From Alicyclobacillus contaminans DSM 17975 (GTDB lineage: Bacteria > Bacillota > Bacilli > Alicyclobacillales > Alicyclobacillaceae), in contig NZ_AUCA01000014.1 in NCBI RefSeq assembly GCF_000429525.1, positions 1-64,000 on the forward strand: a stretch of 64,000 nt of DNA, given 5' to 3'. The position numbers and the translations under genes were made by a program. Positions 26,393-35,166 of the stretch are shown here, one piece after another (within the stretch, counting starts at the first letter, position 1; each line of letters begins with the position of its first letter). A model generated the notes under the pieces. It searched no databases, was not told where the DNA came from, and saw only the letters and a program-made list of their open reading frames with translations.

Positions 26393-26446
26393 GAGGCAGC
26401 TTCGGACGTCCTTTTGGACGGCGCCGGAAGCTGCCTCGGTGTGTTT
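26393..26446 (+). terminator. Rho-independent terminator of the FtsH-like operon
   Basis: GAGGCAGCTTC (26393-26403) pairs perfectly with GAAGCTGCCTC (26427-26437). An inner GTCC-TTTT-GGAC hairpin caps the stem, and GGTGTGTTTTC follows. Confidence 0.75.
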
Positions 26447-26463
26447 TCTGGACGGCCGTCGCT

Positions 26464-26492
26464 GTTCACGATGGGCGTGGGTTTGATATAAT
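26464..26492 (+). promoter_or_regulatory. Sigma-A type promoter of asnS
   Basis: TTCACG (26464-26469) and a perfect TATAAT (26487-26492) are 17 nt apart. The leader of about 25 nt is too short for a T-box. Confidence 0.65.
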
Positions 26493-26524
26493 TCGAGGGA
26501 CTGACGTATCTGGAGGGAATCTCT

Positions 26525-27820
26525 GTGTATCCGGTGACGACGATTCAAGAAATAGGACAATTTGTTGGACAAACCGTAACTTTGCGCGGCTGGTTGTACA
26601 ACAAGCGCTCAAGCGGCAAGATTCAATTTCTGCAGGTCCGCGATGGAACGGGCGTCATTCAATGTGTCGCGGTCAAGAACGAAGTGGGCGACGAGATATT
26701 TGAAAAGTGTTCGAAACTGACCCAGGAGACCTCGCTGGTGGTTCACGGCACCGTCCGCGCGGACGAGCGGGCTGCCGGTGGCTATGAAGTGACCCTGGTG
26801 GATGTGGAACCGGTGGGGGGATCGGTCGATTATCCCATCACCCTGAAGGAACACGGTGTCGATTTTCTGTTGGATCACCGCCATTTATGGATTCGCACGC
26901 CGCGGCAACGCGCCATCCTGAAAATCCGCGCGGAAGTACAGCGCGCGATGGCGGAGTTCCTCGATGCGGAAGGATTCACGCGGGTCGATCCGCCCGTTTT
27001 AACGCCTTCCTCCGCCGAGGGTACCACCGAACTCTTCCACATCAAGTACTTCGACGAAGATGCGTACCTCACGCAGAGCGGCCAGATGTACATGGAAGCT
27101 GCGGCGATGGCTCTGGGAAAGGTGTATTCCATGGGCCCCACCTTCCGCGCCGAACGCTCGAAAACCCGGAGACATCTGATTGAATTTTGGATGATTGAAC
27201 CGGAGATGGCTTATTTCACACACGAGGACAATGTGGCGCTGCAGGAGCGGTTCGTGTCCCACGTGGTTCAGCACACGCTGAAGCACTGCAGCCGCGAGCT
27301 GGAAACCATCGGTCGCGACGTGAGCAAGTTGGAGCGCGTGACCGCGCCTTTCCCGCGGATGACGTACGACGAAGCGGTGGAGTGGCTGCAGAAGCAGGGC
27401 CATGACATTCAGTGGGGCGACGATTTCGGCGCGCCGCACGAAACAGCGCTCGCGGAGCAATTTGACCGCCCGGTGTTCATTGAGAGGTACCCAACCGCGC
27501 TCAAGGCGTTCTACATGCAGCCGGACCCCGCGCGGCCAGAGGTGGTCCTGTGTGCAGACCTGCTGGCACCGGAGGGCTATGGCGAAATCATCGGCGGCAG
27601 CGAGCGCATCCATGACTACGACCTGATGAAACAGCGGTTTGAGGAACACCACCTGCCGGAGGCATCGTACGGTTGGTATTTGGATCTGCGCAAATACGGC
27701 AGCGTGCCCCATTCCGGCTTTGGCATCGGCTTGGAACGGACGGTCGCGTGGATCTGCGGTCTGGAACATGTGCGTGAAGCGAACCCGTTCCCGCGCATGC
27801 TGTATCGTCTGTATCCGTGA
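26525..27820 (+). CDS. asnS: Asparaginyl-tRNA synthetase
   Basis: This 431-residue class IIb synthetase charges tRNA-Asn. It has an N-terminal OB fold (about 1-100, [14 protein letters not shown]) and a catalytic core with class II motif 2 near [15 protein letters not shown] (203-217) and motif 3 [15 protein letters not shown] near 398. [20 protein letters not shown] near 100 is typical of AsnRS rather than AspRS. The GTG start has TGGAGGG upstream. It lies before dnaD, as in Bacillus, and ends in its own terminator. Confidence 0.95.
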   Translation: MYPVTTIQEIGQFVGQTVTLRGWLYNKRSSGKIQFLQVRDGTGVIQCVAVKNEVGDEIFEKCSKLTQETSLVVHGTVRADERAAGGYEVTLVDVEPVGGSVDYPITLKEHGVDFLLDHRHLWIRTPRQRAILKIRAEVQRAMAEFLDAEGFTRVDPPVLTPSSAEGTTELFHIKYFDEDAYLTQSGQMYMEAAAMALGKVYSMGPTFRAERSKTRRHLIEFWMIEPEMAYFTHEDNVALQERFVSHVVQHTLKHCSRELETIGRDVSKLERVTAPFPRMTYDEAVEWLQKQGHDIQWGDDFGAPHETALAEQFDRPVFIERYPTALKAFYMQPDPARPEVVLCADLLAPEGYGEIIGGSERIHDYDLMKQRFEEHHLPEASYGWYLDLRKYGSVPHSGFGIGLERTVAWICGLEHVREANPFPRMLYRLYP

Positions 27821-27836
27821 GAATGCTCCGCCCGAG

Positions 27837-27876
27837 CAACCGCCTGGGGTTCGGTCGACCAGGCGGTTGTTCCGTT
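27837..27876 (+). terminator. Rho-independent terminator of asnS
   Basis: CAACCGCCTGG (27837-27847) pairs perfectly with CCAGGCGGTTG (27859-27869), followed by TTCCGTTTC. It lies 16 nt after the asnS stop. Confidence 0.75.
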
Positions 27877-27913
27877 TCGTGATATACTTCATGTATGCGG
27901 GAGGGAATGCGGA

Positions 27914-28672
27914 GTGAAACCGTCGGAGAGAGAGAATGCCAACGCGGATTTTCTGGGAAGTCCATTCTTGTCGCTGCCGCGCGAGTTGATGAAGCGGTAC
28001 CCGGAATTGAGCATTGGTCCGGCGGAGTTCTTGGTACTCCTCCAAATCATCACATCCATTCAGGTGGATGGGGTCGACTTTCTGACGCCGCAGGAACTCG
28101 GTCAGCGGTGCGGCATGGATGCCGACGCCACGGCTGTGCACATGGAGCGGTTGGTGGAACGGGGGCTCCTGTCCATCGGTGAACGAATTGATGACCAACA
28201 GACCCACAGCGCTTACTTTGACCTGAAGCCGCTGTGGCAGCGGTTGCGCGGACGAGACCCGCTGACTTCGCCGGTACGGGAGTGGCGCAAGGACGCCATC
28301 ACCTTGTTCGAAGAAGAGTTTGGGCGTCCATTGTCCTACATGGAGTGCGATCAGATTCGCCAGTGGATGGAACGGGACGGCCACCCGGAATGGTTGATTG
28401 TGGAGGCCCTGCGCGAAGCGGTCTTTGCCAATAAATTCAGCTTTCGGTATATCGACAGAGTGCTCTTCGACTGGTATCGCAACGGCGTGCGCACCAAAGC
28501 AGAACTGGAAGCGTATCGAGAGAATTACCGCGAGCGCGCCAAGAGTCGAGCTGAGACCGCCGCGTCTCAGGCCTCCAGGTCGGCGGATAAACCGAAAGCG
28601 GGGAAAACGCCGAAAAAACCCCAGCACGATGAACGCTATTCCGCCTTCTACCAGTTGTTCCCCGACAGTTGA
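27914..28672 (+). CDS. dnaD: DnaD-domain replication initiation protein
   Basis: This 252-residue protein has a winged-helix N-terminal domain (about 20-110) and a DnaD/DnaB_2 domain (about 125-200). The latter carries FEEEFGRPLSYMECDQIRQW and the FRYIDRVLFDWYRNGV signature. A Lys-rich tail (about 205-240) ends in YSAFYQLFPDS. DnaD helps load the replicative helicase in low-G+C Firmicutes. GTG 27914 is used, with GGGAGGG upstream. A clear terminator follows, so dnaD is the last gene of this syntenic block; nth, which follows dnaD in B. subtilis, is absent. Confidence 0.92.
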   Translation: MKPSERENANADFLGSPFLSLPRELMKRYPELSIGPAEFLVLLQIITSIQVDGVDFLTPQELGQRCGMDADATAVHMERLVERGLLSIGERIDDQQTHSAYFDLKPLWQRLRGRDPLTSPVREWRKDAITLFEEEFGRPLSYMECDQIRQWMERDGHPEWLIVEALREAVFANKFSFRYIDRVLFDWYRNGVRTKAELEAYRENYRERAKSRAETAASQASRSADKPKAGKTPKKPQHDERYSAFYQLFPDS

Positions 28673-28693
28673 ATCCACAAAGCACGAGATACG

Positions 28694-28728
28694 GCCGGTC
28701 GGCGATGCCGGCCGGCTTGTTTGTATTC
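28694..28728 (+). terminator. Rho-independent terminator of dnaD
   Basis: GCCGGTCGGC (28694-28703) pairs with GCCGGCCGGC (28707-28716) around GAT, with one G-T pair. TTGTTTGTATTCT follows. Confidence 0.85.
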
Positions 28729-28798
28729 TCGTCGCCCATACATAACCCACGGCCCCGAAAGTCATCCTATACGGAGAATGGGACTGGAGGGATGGCCT

Positions 28799-30256
28799 GT
28801 GCTTTGCGTCGCGTTGTACATCATCCAGGCGATGCTGTTGTGCAGCGTGGCCGTCAGGGACGTCAAACATCCGGTGCGTGCACTGGCATGGCTTATCATC
28901 GGCATCGTACTGCCGTTCGTCGGAGTGGGGCTCTACTTTGTCCTGTACCGGCGCCTACCCGCCCAAAGCCGCAAACAGACGGGCGAGTCGCCGGGGAAAC
29001 CGGATTCCACCGAGGTGCCCCCAGCCATTTCCACACCATCCGGTCGCAATATTTGTCGTATTGTCACCCATATGACCCGCGCGCCGGCCGTGCCGGCGGA
29101 ATGCACCGTTTACAGCGATGGACGGGCGATGTACCACGCGTTGCTGCGCGCGTTGCGACAGGCGAGGCACAGCATCGATTTGGAATTTTATATTTTCCGC
29201 GCGGATCATATCGGCATGCGTGTTGTGGATGTCCTGTGCGAACAGGCCCGTGCAGGGGTTCGAGTGCGGTGGATCCGCGATGGCGTCGGCAGCCGATCGC
29301 TGCCAAAGGCGGTGGTGGACCGATGCGAAGCGGCGGGCATCCGCTGCCGCGTCTTTTACCCGGTTCGCTTTCCTTGGCTCAGCCCGCGCTTGAACCGTCG
29401 GGATCACCGAAAGATTGTGGTGGTGGATGGCGAGCGAGCCTTCGTGGGCGGTATGAATATTGGCGATGAGTACACCGGACAGAAAGATGACGTGGGTCGT
29501 TGGCGCGATACGCATCTCCACATCGTGGGCGGCGGTGCGTGCCGCGAGCTCTCGCGCGTGTTCGAACGCGCCTGGACCCTGTCGAGCGAAGAGCGAAGGC
29601 GGAATAACCCATCACGCCATCCGAGGGCCGTGACGGATAGGCTTGCGACGGAATTCTCCGCGGAGGTCGCCCCGCCGGCGCACCGGCCGCCGCCATCCTC
29701 CACGCATCAGGGGTGGGTACAGACGGTCGACAGCGGACCCGACTATCCGATTCCATCCGTACGCAACCTGTTTTTCGCGGGCCTGACGCAGTCCGAGTCA
29801 TCGGTGGATATCATCACGCCCTATTTCATTCCGGACACCGATCTGCTCACAGCCATGAAGGTGGCCGTGCACAAGGGGGTTCGCGTTCGTCTGCTGGTAC
29901 CGGAGCAGCCGGATCACGCGGCGGTGGGATACGTCTCCAGAACGTTTTATCCGGAACTGCTGCGGGCCGGCATCGACGTGTATCTGTACCAAGAAGGCGT
30001 GCTGCATGCGAAAGTGATGATCATTGACGGAGAAACCTGCGTGCTTGGCGCAGCAAATTACGACCTGCGGTCGTTCCGCACCAACTATGAGGTATGCCAG
30101 GTGGTGTACAGCCAAGCGCTGGCGAATTATCTGGAGCGTCAGTTTGAGGCAGATCTGCAGCGGAGCACACCGCTGAACGCGCGCTGGCTCGCGAACATCC
30201 CCCCTTGGCAGCGGCCGGTGGAGCGCGTGGCTCGACTGTTTGCGCCGCTGCTGTAA
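28799..30256 (+). CDS. cls: Cardiolipin synthase (phospholipase D family)
   Basis: This 485-residue membrane enzyme joins two phosphatidylglycerol molecules into cardiolipin. Two N-terminal membrane helices (about 3-20 and 27-50) precede two PLD domains. Their HKD motifs are at His203-Lys205-Asp210 and His403-Lys405-Asp410, both complete. GTG 28799 is preferred because TGGAGGG lies 6 nt upstream; ATG 28778 has its purines only 1 nt away. A linker of 50-90 residues between the helices and the first PLD domain is rich in Pro and Ser. Confidence 0.88.
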   Translation: MLCVALYIIQAMLLCSVAVRDVKHPVRALAWLIIGIVLPFVGVGLYFVLYRRLPAQSRKQTGESPGKPDSTEVPPAISTPSGRNICRIVTHMTRAPAVPAECTVYSDGRAMYHALLRALRQARHSIDLEFYIFRADHIGMRVVDVLCEQARAGVRVRWIRDGVGSRSLPKAVVDRCEAAGIRCRVFYPVRFPWLSPRLNRRDHRKIVVVDGERAFVGGMNIGDEYTGQKDDVGRWRDTHLHIVGGGACRELSRVFERAWTLSSEERRRNNPSRHPRAVTDRLATEFSAEVAPPAHRPPPSSTHQGWVQTVDSGPDYPIPSVRNLFFAGLTQSESSVDIITPYFIPDTDLLTAMKVAVHKGVRVRLLVPEQPDHAAVGYVSRTFYPELLRAGIDVYLYQEGVLHAKVMIIDGETCVLGAANYDLRSFRTNYEVCQVVYSQALANYLERQFEADLQRSTPLNARWLANIPPWQRPVERVARLFAPLL

Positions 30257-30390
30257 CGGCGTCCACGGCACGGTGCGATTTACAGGAATCTCCTGATTAC
30301 ATCCCACCCGAGTCGGGTAACTGTTAAATGGCGCAGCAAATCGTTGACTGCGAATCCGGTGCGCCAAGATCTTCGACAGGGGGGTCCATC

Positions 30391-30597
30391 ATGACGGTTG
30401 CAACCCAGGTGAAGCAAACATTGGCCGGCCTCAAGAGCGCGCAGGCAAGTTTGGAGACATTCGCACTGCAAACCCAAAACCAGCAGGCAAAGCAATGCTA
30501 TACGGATGCGGCCAATCAGACCCAGGCCATCATCACGTCGTTGGAACAGCGGGTTCAGCAGCTGGAAGCGGAAGAACCGCAGTATCAAGGATTCTGA
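30391..30597 (+). CDS. DUF1657 small protein
   Basis: This 68-residue, mostly helical protein begins TVATQVKQTLAGLKSAQ and ends EEPQYQGF. Both are typical of DUF1657 proteins encoded in mobile spoVA-type operons of spore-formers, which are linked to spore heat resistance and germination. The downstream DUF421 protein ends in a related helical segment (ANLKKFQADLESFSLQT). The ATG at 30391 follows AGGGGGGTCC. No spoVAC, spoVAD or spoVAE gene is present. Confidence 0.8.
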   Translation: MTVATQVKQTLAGLKSAQASLETFALQTQNQQAKQCYTDAANQTQAIITSLEQRVQQLEAEEPQYQGF

Positions 30598-30605
30598 TGC
30601 AGTGT

Positions 30606-30640
30606 GAGCCCTCGCCGCCGGTGAACTGGGGCGAGGGCTC
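30606..30640 (+). repeat. 11-bp perfect hairpin between DUF1657 and YetF genes
   Basis: GAGCCCTCGCC (30606-30616) pairs with GGCGAGGGCTC (30630-30640) around a 13-nt loop. No T-run follows and the downstream Shine-Dalgarno begins 20 nt later. It may attenuate or process the transcript between the two genes. Confidence 0.55.
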
Positions 30641-30676
30641 GCCTGGCTTCACGGGGAAACGAGGGGTGAGACATCC

Positions 30677-31522
30677 GTGCAACCATTCGGTCTGTTGTTG
30701 ATCCGCACCATCGTCGCGTTCGTACTGACCGTCGCGGCCGGCCGCTTCTTGGGCCAACCGTTGAAAGTGTTGGCGGGTATCGGGCTTGCGGTGATGGCCG
30801 CGTGGACGGTGGTCAACCCCGGCGGATCGGTCTACTACGGATTGACCGCCATAGTCGCTTGGACGCTGCTCTATGTCGCCGTCCAGTACCTCACGCTGAA
30901 ATCTCTTGGCTTTCGAAACCTGGTCTCCGGGAAGTCCACCCCTCTCGTCGCGGGCGGAAAGGTATTGGACGAAAATCTTCGCAAGTCGAGGATGACCGTG
31001 GACGATGTGGTGTCCATGTTGCGCGCAAAGGATGCCTTTAAACTGGCCGACGTTGAATTTGCCGCCATGGAGCCGGACGGAAGTCTGAGTGTCCTGCTCA
31101 AGTCGGATGTGCAACCGTTGACGCCCAAATCCACCAACCTGTCCATGGCAAACGAGCCAGCGCCGGCGACCGTGATTGTCGACGGAGAGGTCTTGTCAGA
31201 TGCCTTGGCCAACCTCGGATACACCAGGGCGTGGTTATGGGAGCAGATACAGGCCAAGGGCGCCCATTCGTGGAATGACGTGTTCCTGGCCCAGGTGGAC
31301 GGCCGGGGCAATGTGTATGTGGACCTGTACAACGATTTGCAACCGCAGCCGCCGGATCAGCCGGATCCTCGTCGCGTGGTGTTGGCCAACTTAAAAAAAT
31401 TTCAAGCCGATTTGGAGTCGTTCAGCCTGCAGACAGCCAACCCCTCCGCGAAAGCCGCATACGCAGAACACGCCCAACGTCTGGCGCAAGTCATCCAACG
31501 TTTGCAGCCGTACCTGCGGTGA
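30677..31522 (+). CDS. DUF421 (YetF-like) membrane protein with C-terminal DUF1657-like segment
   Basis: This 281-residue protein has three N-terminal membrane helices (within residues 5-75) and a cytoplasmic DUF421 domain. The domain shows LVAGGKVLDENLRKSRMTVDDVVSMLR-like sequence near 95, ADVEFAAMEPDGSLSVL near 124 and a second conserved unit near 165-215. The last 50 residues resemble the DUF1657 protein encoded just upstream. YetF proteins of this layout accompany mobile spoVA operons and are tied to spore properties. GTG 30677 follows GAGGGGTGAG. Confidence 0.82.
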   Translation: MQPFGLLLIRTIVAFVLTVAAGRFLGQPLKVLAGIGLAVMAAWTVVNPGGSVYYGLTAIVAWTLLYVAVQYLTLKSLGFRNLVSGKSTPLVAGGKVLDENLRKSRMTVDDVVSMLRAKDAFKLADVEFAAMEPDGSLSVLLKSDVQPLTPKSTNLSMANEPAPATVIVDGEVLSDALANLGYTRAWLWEQIQAKGAHSWNDVFLAQVDGRGNVYVDLYNDLQPQPPDQPDPRRVVLANLKKFQADLESFSLQTANPSAKAAYAEHAQRLAQVIQRLQPYLR

Positions 31523-31562
31523 CGCAATCCCCCCATCGCACCTACGGCTGTGGGCCGCCTCC

Positions 31563-31589
31563 CGAAAAGTCGCTTGACTTTTCGTCTTC
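31563..31589 (+). terminator. Rho-independent terminator after the YetF-like gene
   Basis: CGAAAAGTC (31563-31571) pairs perfectly with GACTTTTCG (31576-31584) around GCTT. TCTTC follows. Confidence 0.65.
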
Positions 31590-31646
31590 AGCAATAAACG
31601 CTTTAGTGGGTAAAATAATCATTGGCCGAACGGGAGGAAATTCTTC

Positions 31647-32294
31647 GTGAGCACTCGACGACTATTGGTATTGAATCTGGTCATCATCTTGCTCATCGTT
31701 GTGGCTGGATTCGTCGGTTATTACTTCTACAACCAATCGACCCTGTACCTGAAGACGGACAACGCCCAGGTCACCGGGCAACAGGTGACGATTGCCGCAC
31801 CCGCGACCGGCAAACTGGTATCCTGGAAAGGAACCAATGGCGCGACATTCAACGCGGATGACACCGTTGGGACGGTGGAAGTGCAACAGAACGGGAAAAC
31901 GGTGGATATCCCCGTGACCATTCCCGCCAACGGGACGATTGTGCAAAACTCAGCGGTGCAAAACGAAATCGTGGCGGCGGGAACGCCCCTTGCATACGCC
32001 TATGACATGCACAACCTGTGGGTGACGGCCAACATCAAGGAGACCCAGATCACGGACGTGAAAGTGGGGCAGAACGTGGACGTGTACGTCGATGCCGATC
32101 CGGGCGTGACCATCAAGGGAACCGTCAGCAGCATCGGCCTCGCCACGGCGAACACGTTCAGCTTGTTGCCGCAGTCCAATACATCCGCGAACTACACGAA
32201 GGTGACGCAGGTCATTCCGGTCACAATTTCCATCAGCGGCAGCCAGGGAGAACTGGTACCAGGCATGAGCGCAACGGTCCGGATTCACAAATAA
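31647..32294 (+). CDS. Short HlyD/EmrA-type efflux adaptor
   Basis: This 215-residue protein has one N-terminal membrane helix (about 6-28), a lipoyl/barrel-sandwich region (about 40-125, starting LKTDNAQVTGQQVTI) and a beta-barrel domain ending MSATVRIHK. EmrA-type adaptors usually carry a long coiled-coil hairpin inside the lipoyl domain; here it is replaced by a short loop. It probably assists the DHA2 permease encoded 12 nt downstream. The GTG start has GGGAGGAAA upstream. Confidence 0.82.
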   Translation: MSTRRLLVLNLVIILLIVVAGFVGYYFYNQSTLYLKTDNAQVTGQQVTIAAPATGKLVSWKGTNGATFNADDTVGTVEVQQNGKTVDIPVTIPANGTIVQNSAVQNEIVAAGTPLAYAYDMHNLWVTANIKETQITDVKVGQNVDVYVDADPGVTIKGTVSSIGLATANTFSLLPQSNTSANYTKVTQVIPVTISISGSQGELVPGMSATVRIHK

Positions 32295-32306
32295 GGGGTG
32301 TCGGCC

Positions 32307-33953
32307 TTGGCAAAGCACGAAGTGAGGACAACCAAAGCGCGTGAAGCGCCCAACCACAGAATGGTCATTCTCATGGTTCTGTTGTTGGGTGTGTTCGTGG
32401 CCATCCTGAACCAGACCTTGCTCAACGTCGCGATACCGCACCTGATGACGGCGTTCAACGTCTCGGCGGACACGGTGCAATGGCTGTCCACCGCCTACAT
32501 GTTGACCACCGGGGTGCTGGTGCCGCTCAGCGCATTTTTGATTGGCACTTTCACCACCCGGCAACTGTTCATCATATCGATGGTGCTGTTCACTGCGGGA
32601 TCGTTCATCTGCAGCATTTCGCCGACATTCGGCGTCATGCTGCTGGGACGCATCACGCAGGCCGCCGGCGGCGGTGTGATGATGCCGCTCATGATGACGG
32701 TCATTTTGGATCTCTTTCCACCGCAGACGCGTGGGAAAGCGATGGGAACGATGGCGATTGCTCTGTTTTTCGCGCCGGCCATCGGTCCGACCCTGTCCGG
32801 CTGGATGATAGAACACTGGAGCTGGCGCCTGTTGTTCTACGTTGTCATCCCCATCGCCCTGATTGACCTGGTGATGGCGGTGTTTCTCCTGCCCAATGTG
32901 GAAACGCCGGGGAAAAAGCCGAAACTGGATGCGTGGGGGGCCATCACGTCCATCATTGGCTTCAGCACGTTGTTGTATGGCTTCAGTGAGGCGGGCAGCA
33001 AAGGATGGAGCGATTCGGTTGTCATCAGTTCCATCTCCATCGGCGTGGTGTTCGTGATTCTGTTCATCGTTCAGGAAGTCAGATCACAAAACCCCATGCT
33101 GAACCTGCGCGTGTTCCGCTTCGATATATTCACGTTGACGACGGTCGTGGGCGCACTCATCAACATGGCCATGTTTGGAGCCATGATACTGACGCCCATT
33201 TACATGCAGAACATTCGCGGCTTCACGCCGCTGCAATCCGGCTTGGCCATGCTCCCGGGAGCGCTCTTGATGGGTATCATGTCGCCCATCTCCGGAGCCC
33301 TCTTTGACCGCTTGGGCGCGCGGCCGCTCGCCGTCATCGGCTTGCTCATCACGGCCATCACCACCTGGCAGTTCACGAAGTTGACCAGTGACACGTCGTA
33401 TGCGCACGTGATGTGGCTGTACACCTTCCGCATGTTCGGGATGTCTTTCATCGCCATGACCATTCAGACGGCGGGGCTGAACCAGTTGCCGAGAGAATAC
33501 TACAGCCACGGTACGGCGGCATCGAACACGGCGCGACAGGTGGCATCGTCGCTGGGGACCGCCATTCTCGTCTCGGTCATGACGACGCGGACGCAGGTTC
33601 ATTATGCGGATTACCAGAATGTCGTGACCATCAACAATCCGCATTTGGCTCAGAACCTGGCCATGTTGTCTCAAGGTTTCGCAGTCAAGATGGGACTGCC
33701 GACCGCTGCGGGTCAGAGCGTCACCGATTACTTGCTGTACAGTCTAGCCATGCAACAATCGACGATTGAAGGGATTAACGACGCGTTCTGGTGGGCGACC
33801 ATCGGAACCATCATCGCCCTGATTCTGTCGCTGTTCATTCGTCGCGTGAAATTTTCTGCCGTACGAACACAGCCACCGAAACCAGCCATTGACGACAGCG
33901 CGCCGCGGAAGTATCTCAACGAAACGAGAGCCGATGCCGCCGCAAAAGTGTAA
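32307..33953 (+). CDS. DHA2-family (EmrB/QacA) drug:proton antiporter
   Basis: This 548-residue permease has about fourteen membrane helices. It shows FVAILNQTLLNVAIPHL in helix 1, WLSTAYMLTTGVLVPLSAF in helix 2, GRITQAAGGGVMMPL in helix 4, and the antiporter motif C block APAIGPTLSGWMIEHWSWRLLF. Substrates are unknown. TTG 32307 is chosen because AAGGGG lies 8 nt before it; GTG 32298 overlaps those purines. It is cotranscribed with the adaptor gene upstream and a small membrane protein downstream. Confidence 0.88.
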   Translation: MAKHEVRTTKAREAPNHRMVILMVLLLGVFVAILNQTLLNVAIPHLMTAFNVSADTVQWLSTAYMLTTGVLVPLSAFLIGTFTTRQLFIISMVLFTAGSFICSISPTFGVMLLGRITQAAGGGVMMPLMMTVILDLFPPQTRGKAMGTMAIALFFAPAIGPTLSGWMIEHWSWRLLFYVVIPIALIDLVMAVFLLPNVETPGKKPKLDAWGAITSIIGFSTLLYGFSEAGSKGWSDSVVISSISIGVVFVILFIVQEVRSQNPMLNLRVFRFDIFTLTTVVGALINMAMFGAMILTPIYMQNIRGFTPLQSGLAMLPGALLMGIMSPISGALFDRLGARPLAVIGLLITAITTWQFTKLTSDTSYAHVMWLYTFRMFGMSFIAMTIQTAGLNQLPREYYSHGTAASNTARQVASSLGTAILVSVMTTRTQVHYADYQNVVTINNPHLAQNLAMLSQGFAVKMGLPTAAGQSVTDYLLYSLAMQQSTIEGINDAFWWATIGTIIALILSLFIRRVKFSAVRTQPPKPAIDDSAPRKYLNETRADAAAKV

Positions 33954-33982
33954 ACGCAGCCGCGGGGAGGGGGTGAAGGGAT

Positions 33983-34231
33983 TTGGCATTTGTGATCGGC
34001 TTCACCGCCCTGGTGGTGGTGGTTGGCGCCATACTCATCATCATCAATCTCAAAGCGGCCGCCCTGGACGAAGAAGACGCGCAGCAGCAAGCAGCTTCAC
34101 CCATCCTGCTGCCGCCGGGGTCCCAGTCTGACCAACCAGGTGCACCCGACGACGGGGAGAATCCCCGTCGCGCGCCTGACCTCTCAACGCATGGTGAGCT
34201 CGGCGACGGCGTTTTGAACCAAAAATCCTAA
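33983..34231 (+). CDS. Small single-span membrane protein
   Basis: This 82-residue protein has one hydrophobic helix (about 2-24, FVIGFTALVVVVGAILIII) and an acidic, Gln/Pro-rich tail. No family is recognised. The TTG start follows GGGGAGGGGGTGA. It lies 29 nt after the permease gene and before a strong terminator, so it appears to be the third gene of the efflux operon. A part in the pump is inferred from position only. Confidence 0.5.
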   Translation: MAFVIGFTALVVVVGAILIIINLKAAALDEEDAQQQAASPILLPPGSQSDQPGAPDDGENPRRAPDLSTHGELGDGVLNQKS

Positions 34232-34263
34232 GGGTACCAGACTCTCCAAATTACCATGACCTT

Positions 34264-34303
34264 CCCCGGCGCTACGCCGGGGCGGCATGCCCTTTCTTTT
34301 TTT
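34264..34303 (+). terminator. Rho-independent terminator of the efflux operon
   Basis: CCCCGGCG (34264-34271) pairs with CGCCGGGG (34275-34282) around CTA. An alternative GGGC/GCCC stem directly precedes TTTCTTTTTTT (34293-34303). Confidence 0.82.
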
Positions 34304-34470
34304 CAGATCTTGCCAACCACTTCTCATCAATGTCTAATGTGCTTGTCATACCCTCCCAAACAGGGCACCCTGAAAGTATCCATCAGATGAAGGCTCGGTC
34401 CGAACGGCACGTTGCCATCGGTGGCCATCGGGCCGGATACAGGCATGGGACACGTGACGGAGGAACAGAC

Positions 34471-35166
34471 ATGAGTGACCGATACCGAATTCTCGTGGTT
34501 GAAGACGAAGAAGACATCGCCGAATTCCTGGCGATGGAATTTGAGTACGAGGGATACGCTGTGACCACGGCGCTCGACGGCCGCGAGGGATTGAAGCTGG
34601 CGCTGGAGAAGTCGTGGGATATTATTTTGTTGGATGTCATGCTGCCACACATGAGCGGCATGGAAGTGTGTCGGCGGATTCGCGCCGTCAGCCAGGTACC
34701 CATCATCATGTTGACGGCTCGAGGCAGTGTGCCGGATCGGGTGGCGGGTCTGGATGCGGGTGCAGACGATTACTTGCAGAAACCGTTCGCCATTGAAGAA
34801 TTGTTGGCGCGCATCCGAGTTTTGTTGCGCCGGAGCCATGGGCCCGCGCACGAAAGCCCACTGCTGACCTGCGCGGATTTGTCCCTGAATCCGGCCACGC
34901 GAGAGGTGGAACGTCAAGGGAAATCGATTCACCTGACCGCCCGGGAGTTCGACCTACTCGAGACGTTCATGCGCCATCCCAATCAGGTGTTGACACGGGA
35001 CCAGTTGCTGGAACAGGTGTGGGGATATGATTACAGTGGGGAGACCAATATTGTGGATGTTTACGTGAGATATGTCCGGCAAAAAATCGATGTGCCGTTT
35101 GACTTCCCGCTCATCCACACCGTGCGGGGCGTTGGCTACATCCTCAAGGGGTCTGGCGGCCAGTGA
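34471..35166 (+). CDS. OmpR/PhoB-family response regulator
   Basis: This 231-residue regulator has a receiver domain (1-120) and a winged-helix DNA-binding domain (about 135-228). The acidic pocket is Glu11-Asp12, the phosphorylation site is Asp55 in ILLDVMLPH, and the switch Lys lies in YLQKPF. The output domain ends GETNIVDVYVRYVRQK and HTVRGVGYIL, typical of PhoB. ATG 34471 follows ACGGAGGAAC. It overlaps the kinase gene by 4 nt (GTGA). The target genes are not evident. Confidence 0.93.
   Translation: MSDRYRILVVEDEEDIAEFLAMEFEYEGYAVTTALDGREGLKLALEKSWDIILLDVMLPHMSGMEVCRRIRAVSQVPIIMLTARGSVPDRVAGLDAGADDYLQKPFAIEELLARIRVLLRRSHGPAHESPLLTCADLSLNPATREVERQGKSIHLTAREFDLLETFMRHPNQVLTRDQLLEQVWGYDYSGETNIVDVYVRYVRQKIDVPFDFPLIHTVRGVGYILKGSGGQ

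Noticed and set aside
24805-26469. A 554-codon open frame on the minus strand, antisense to the FtsH-like gene
   Set aside because: It mirrors the codon pattern of the plus-strand gene in a G+C-rich genome, has no family-like motifs, and the plus-strand protein has complete AAA+ and protease motifs.
26371-26524. A T-box leader for asnS
   Set aside because: The promoter leaves only about 25 nt before the start codon, and the large hairpin lies upstream of it as a terminator of the previous operon.
34304-34470. A promoter for the two-component system (TTGCCA at 34310 with TAATGT at 34335)
   Set aside because: The spacing is 19 nt and the -10 is poor, so it was not listed as a feature.
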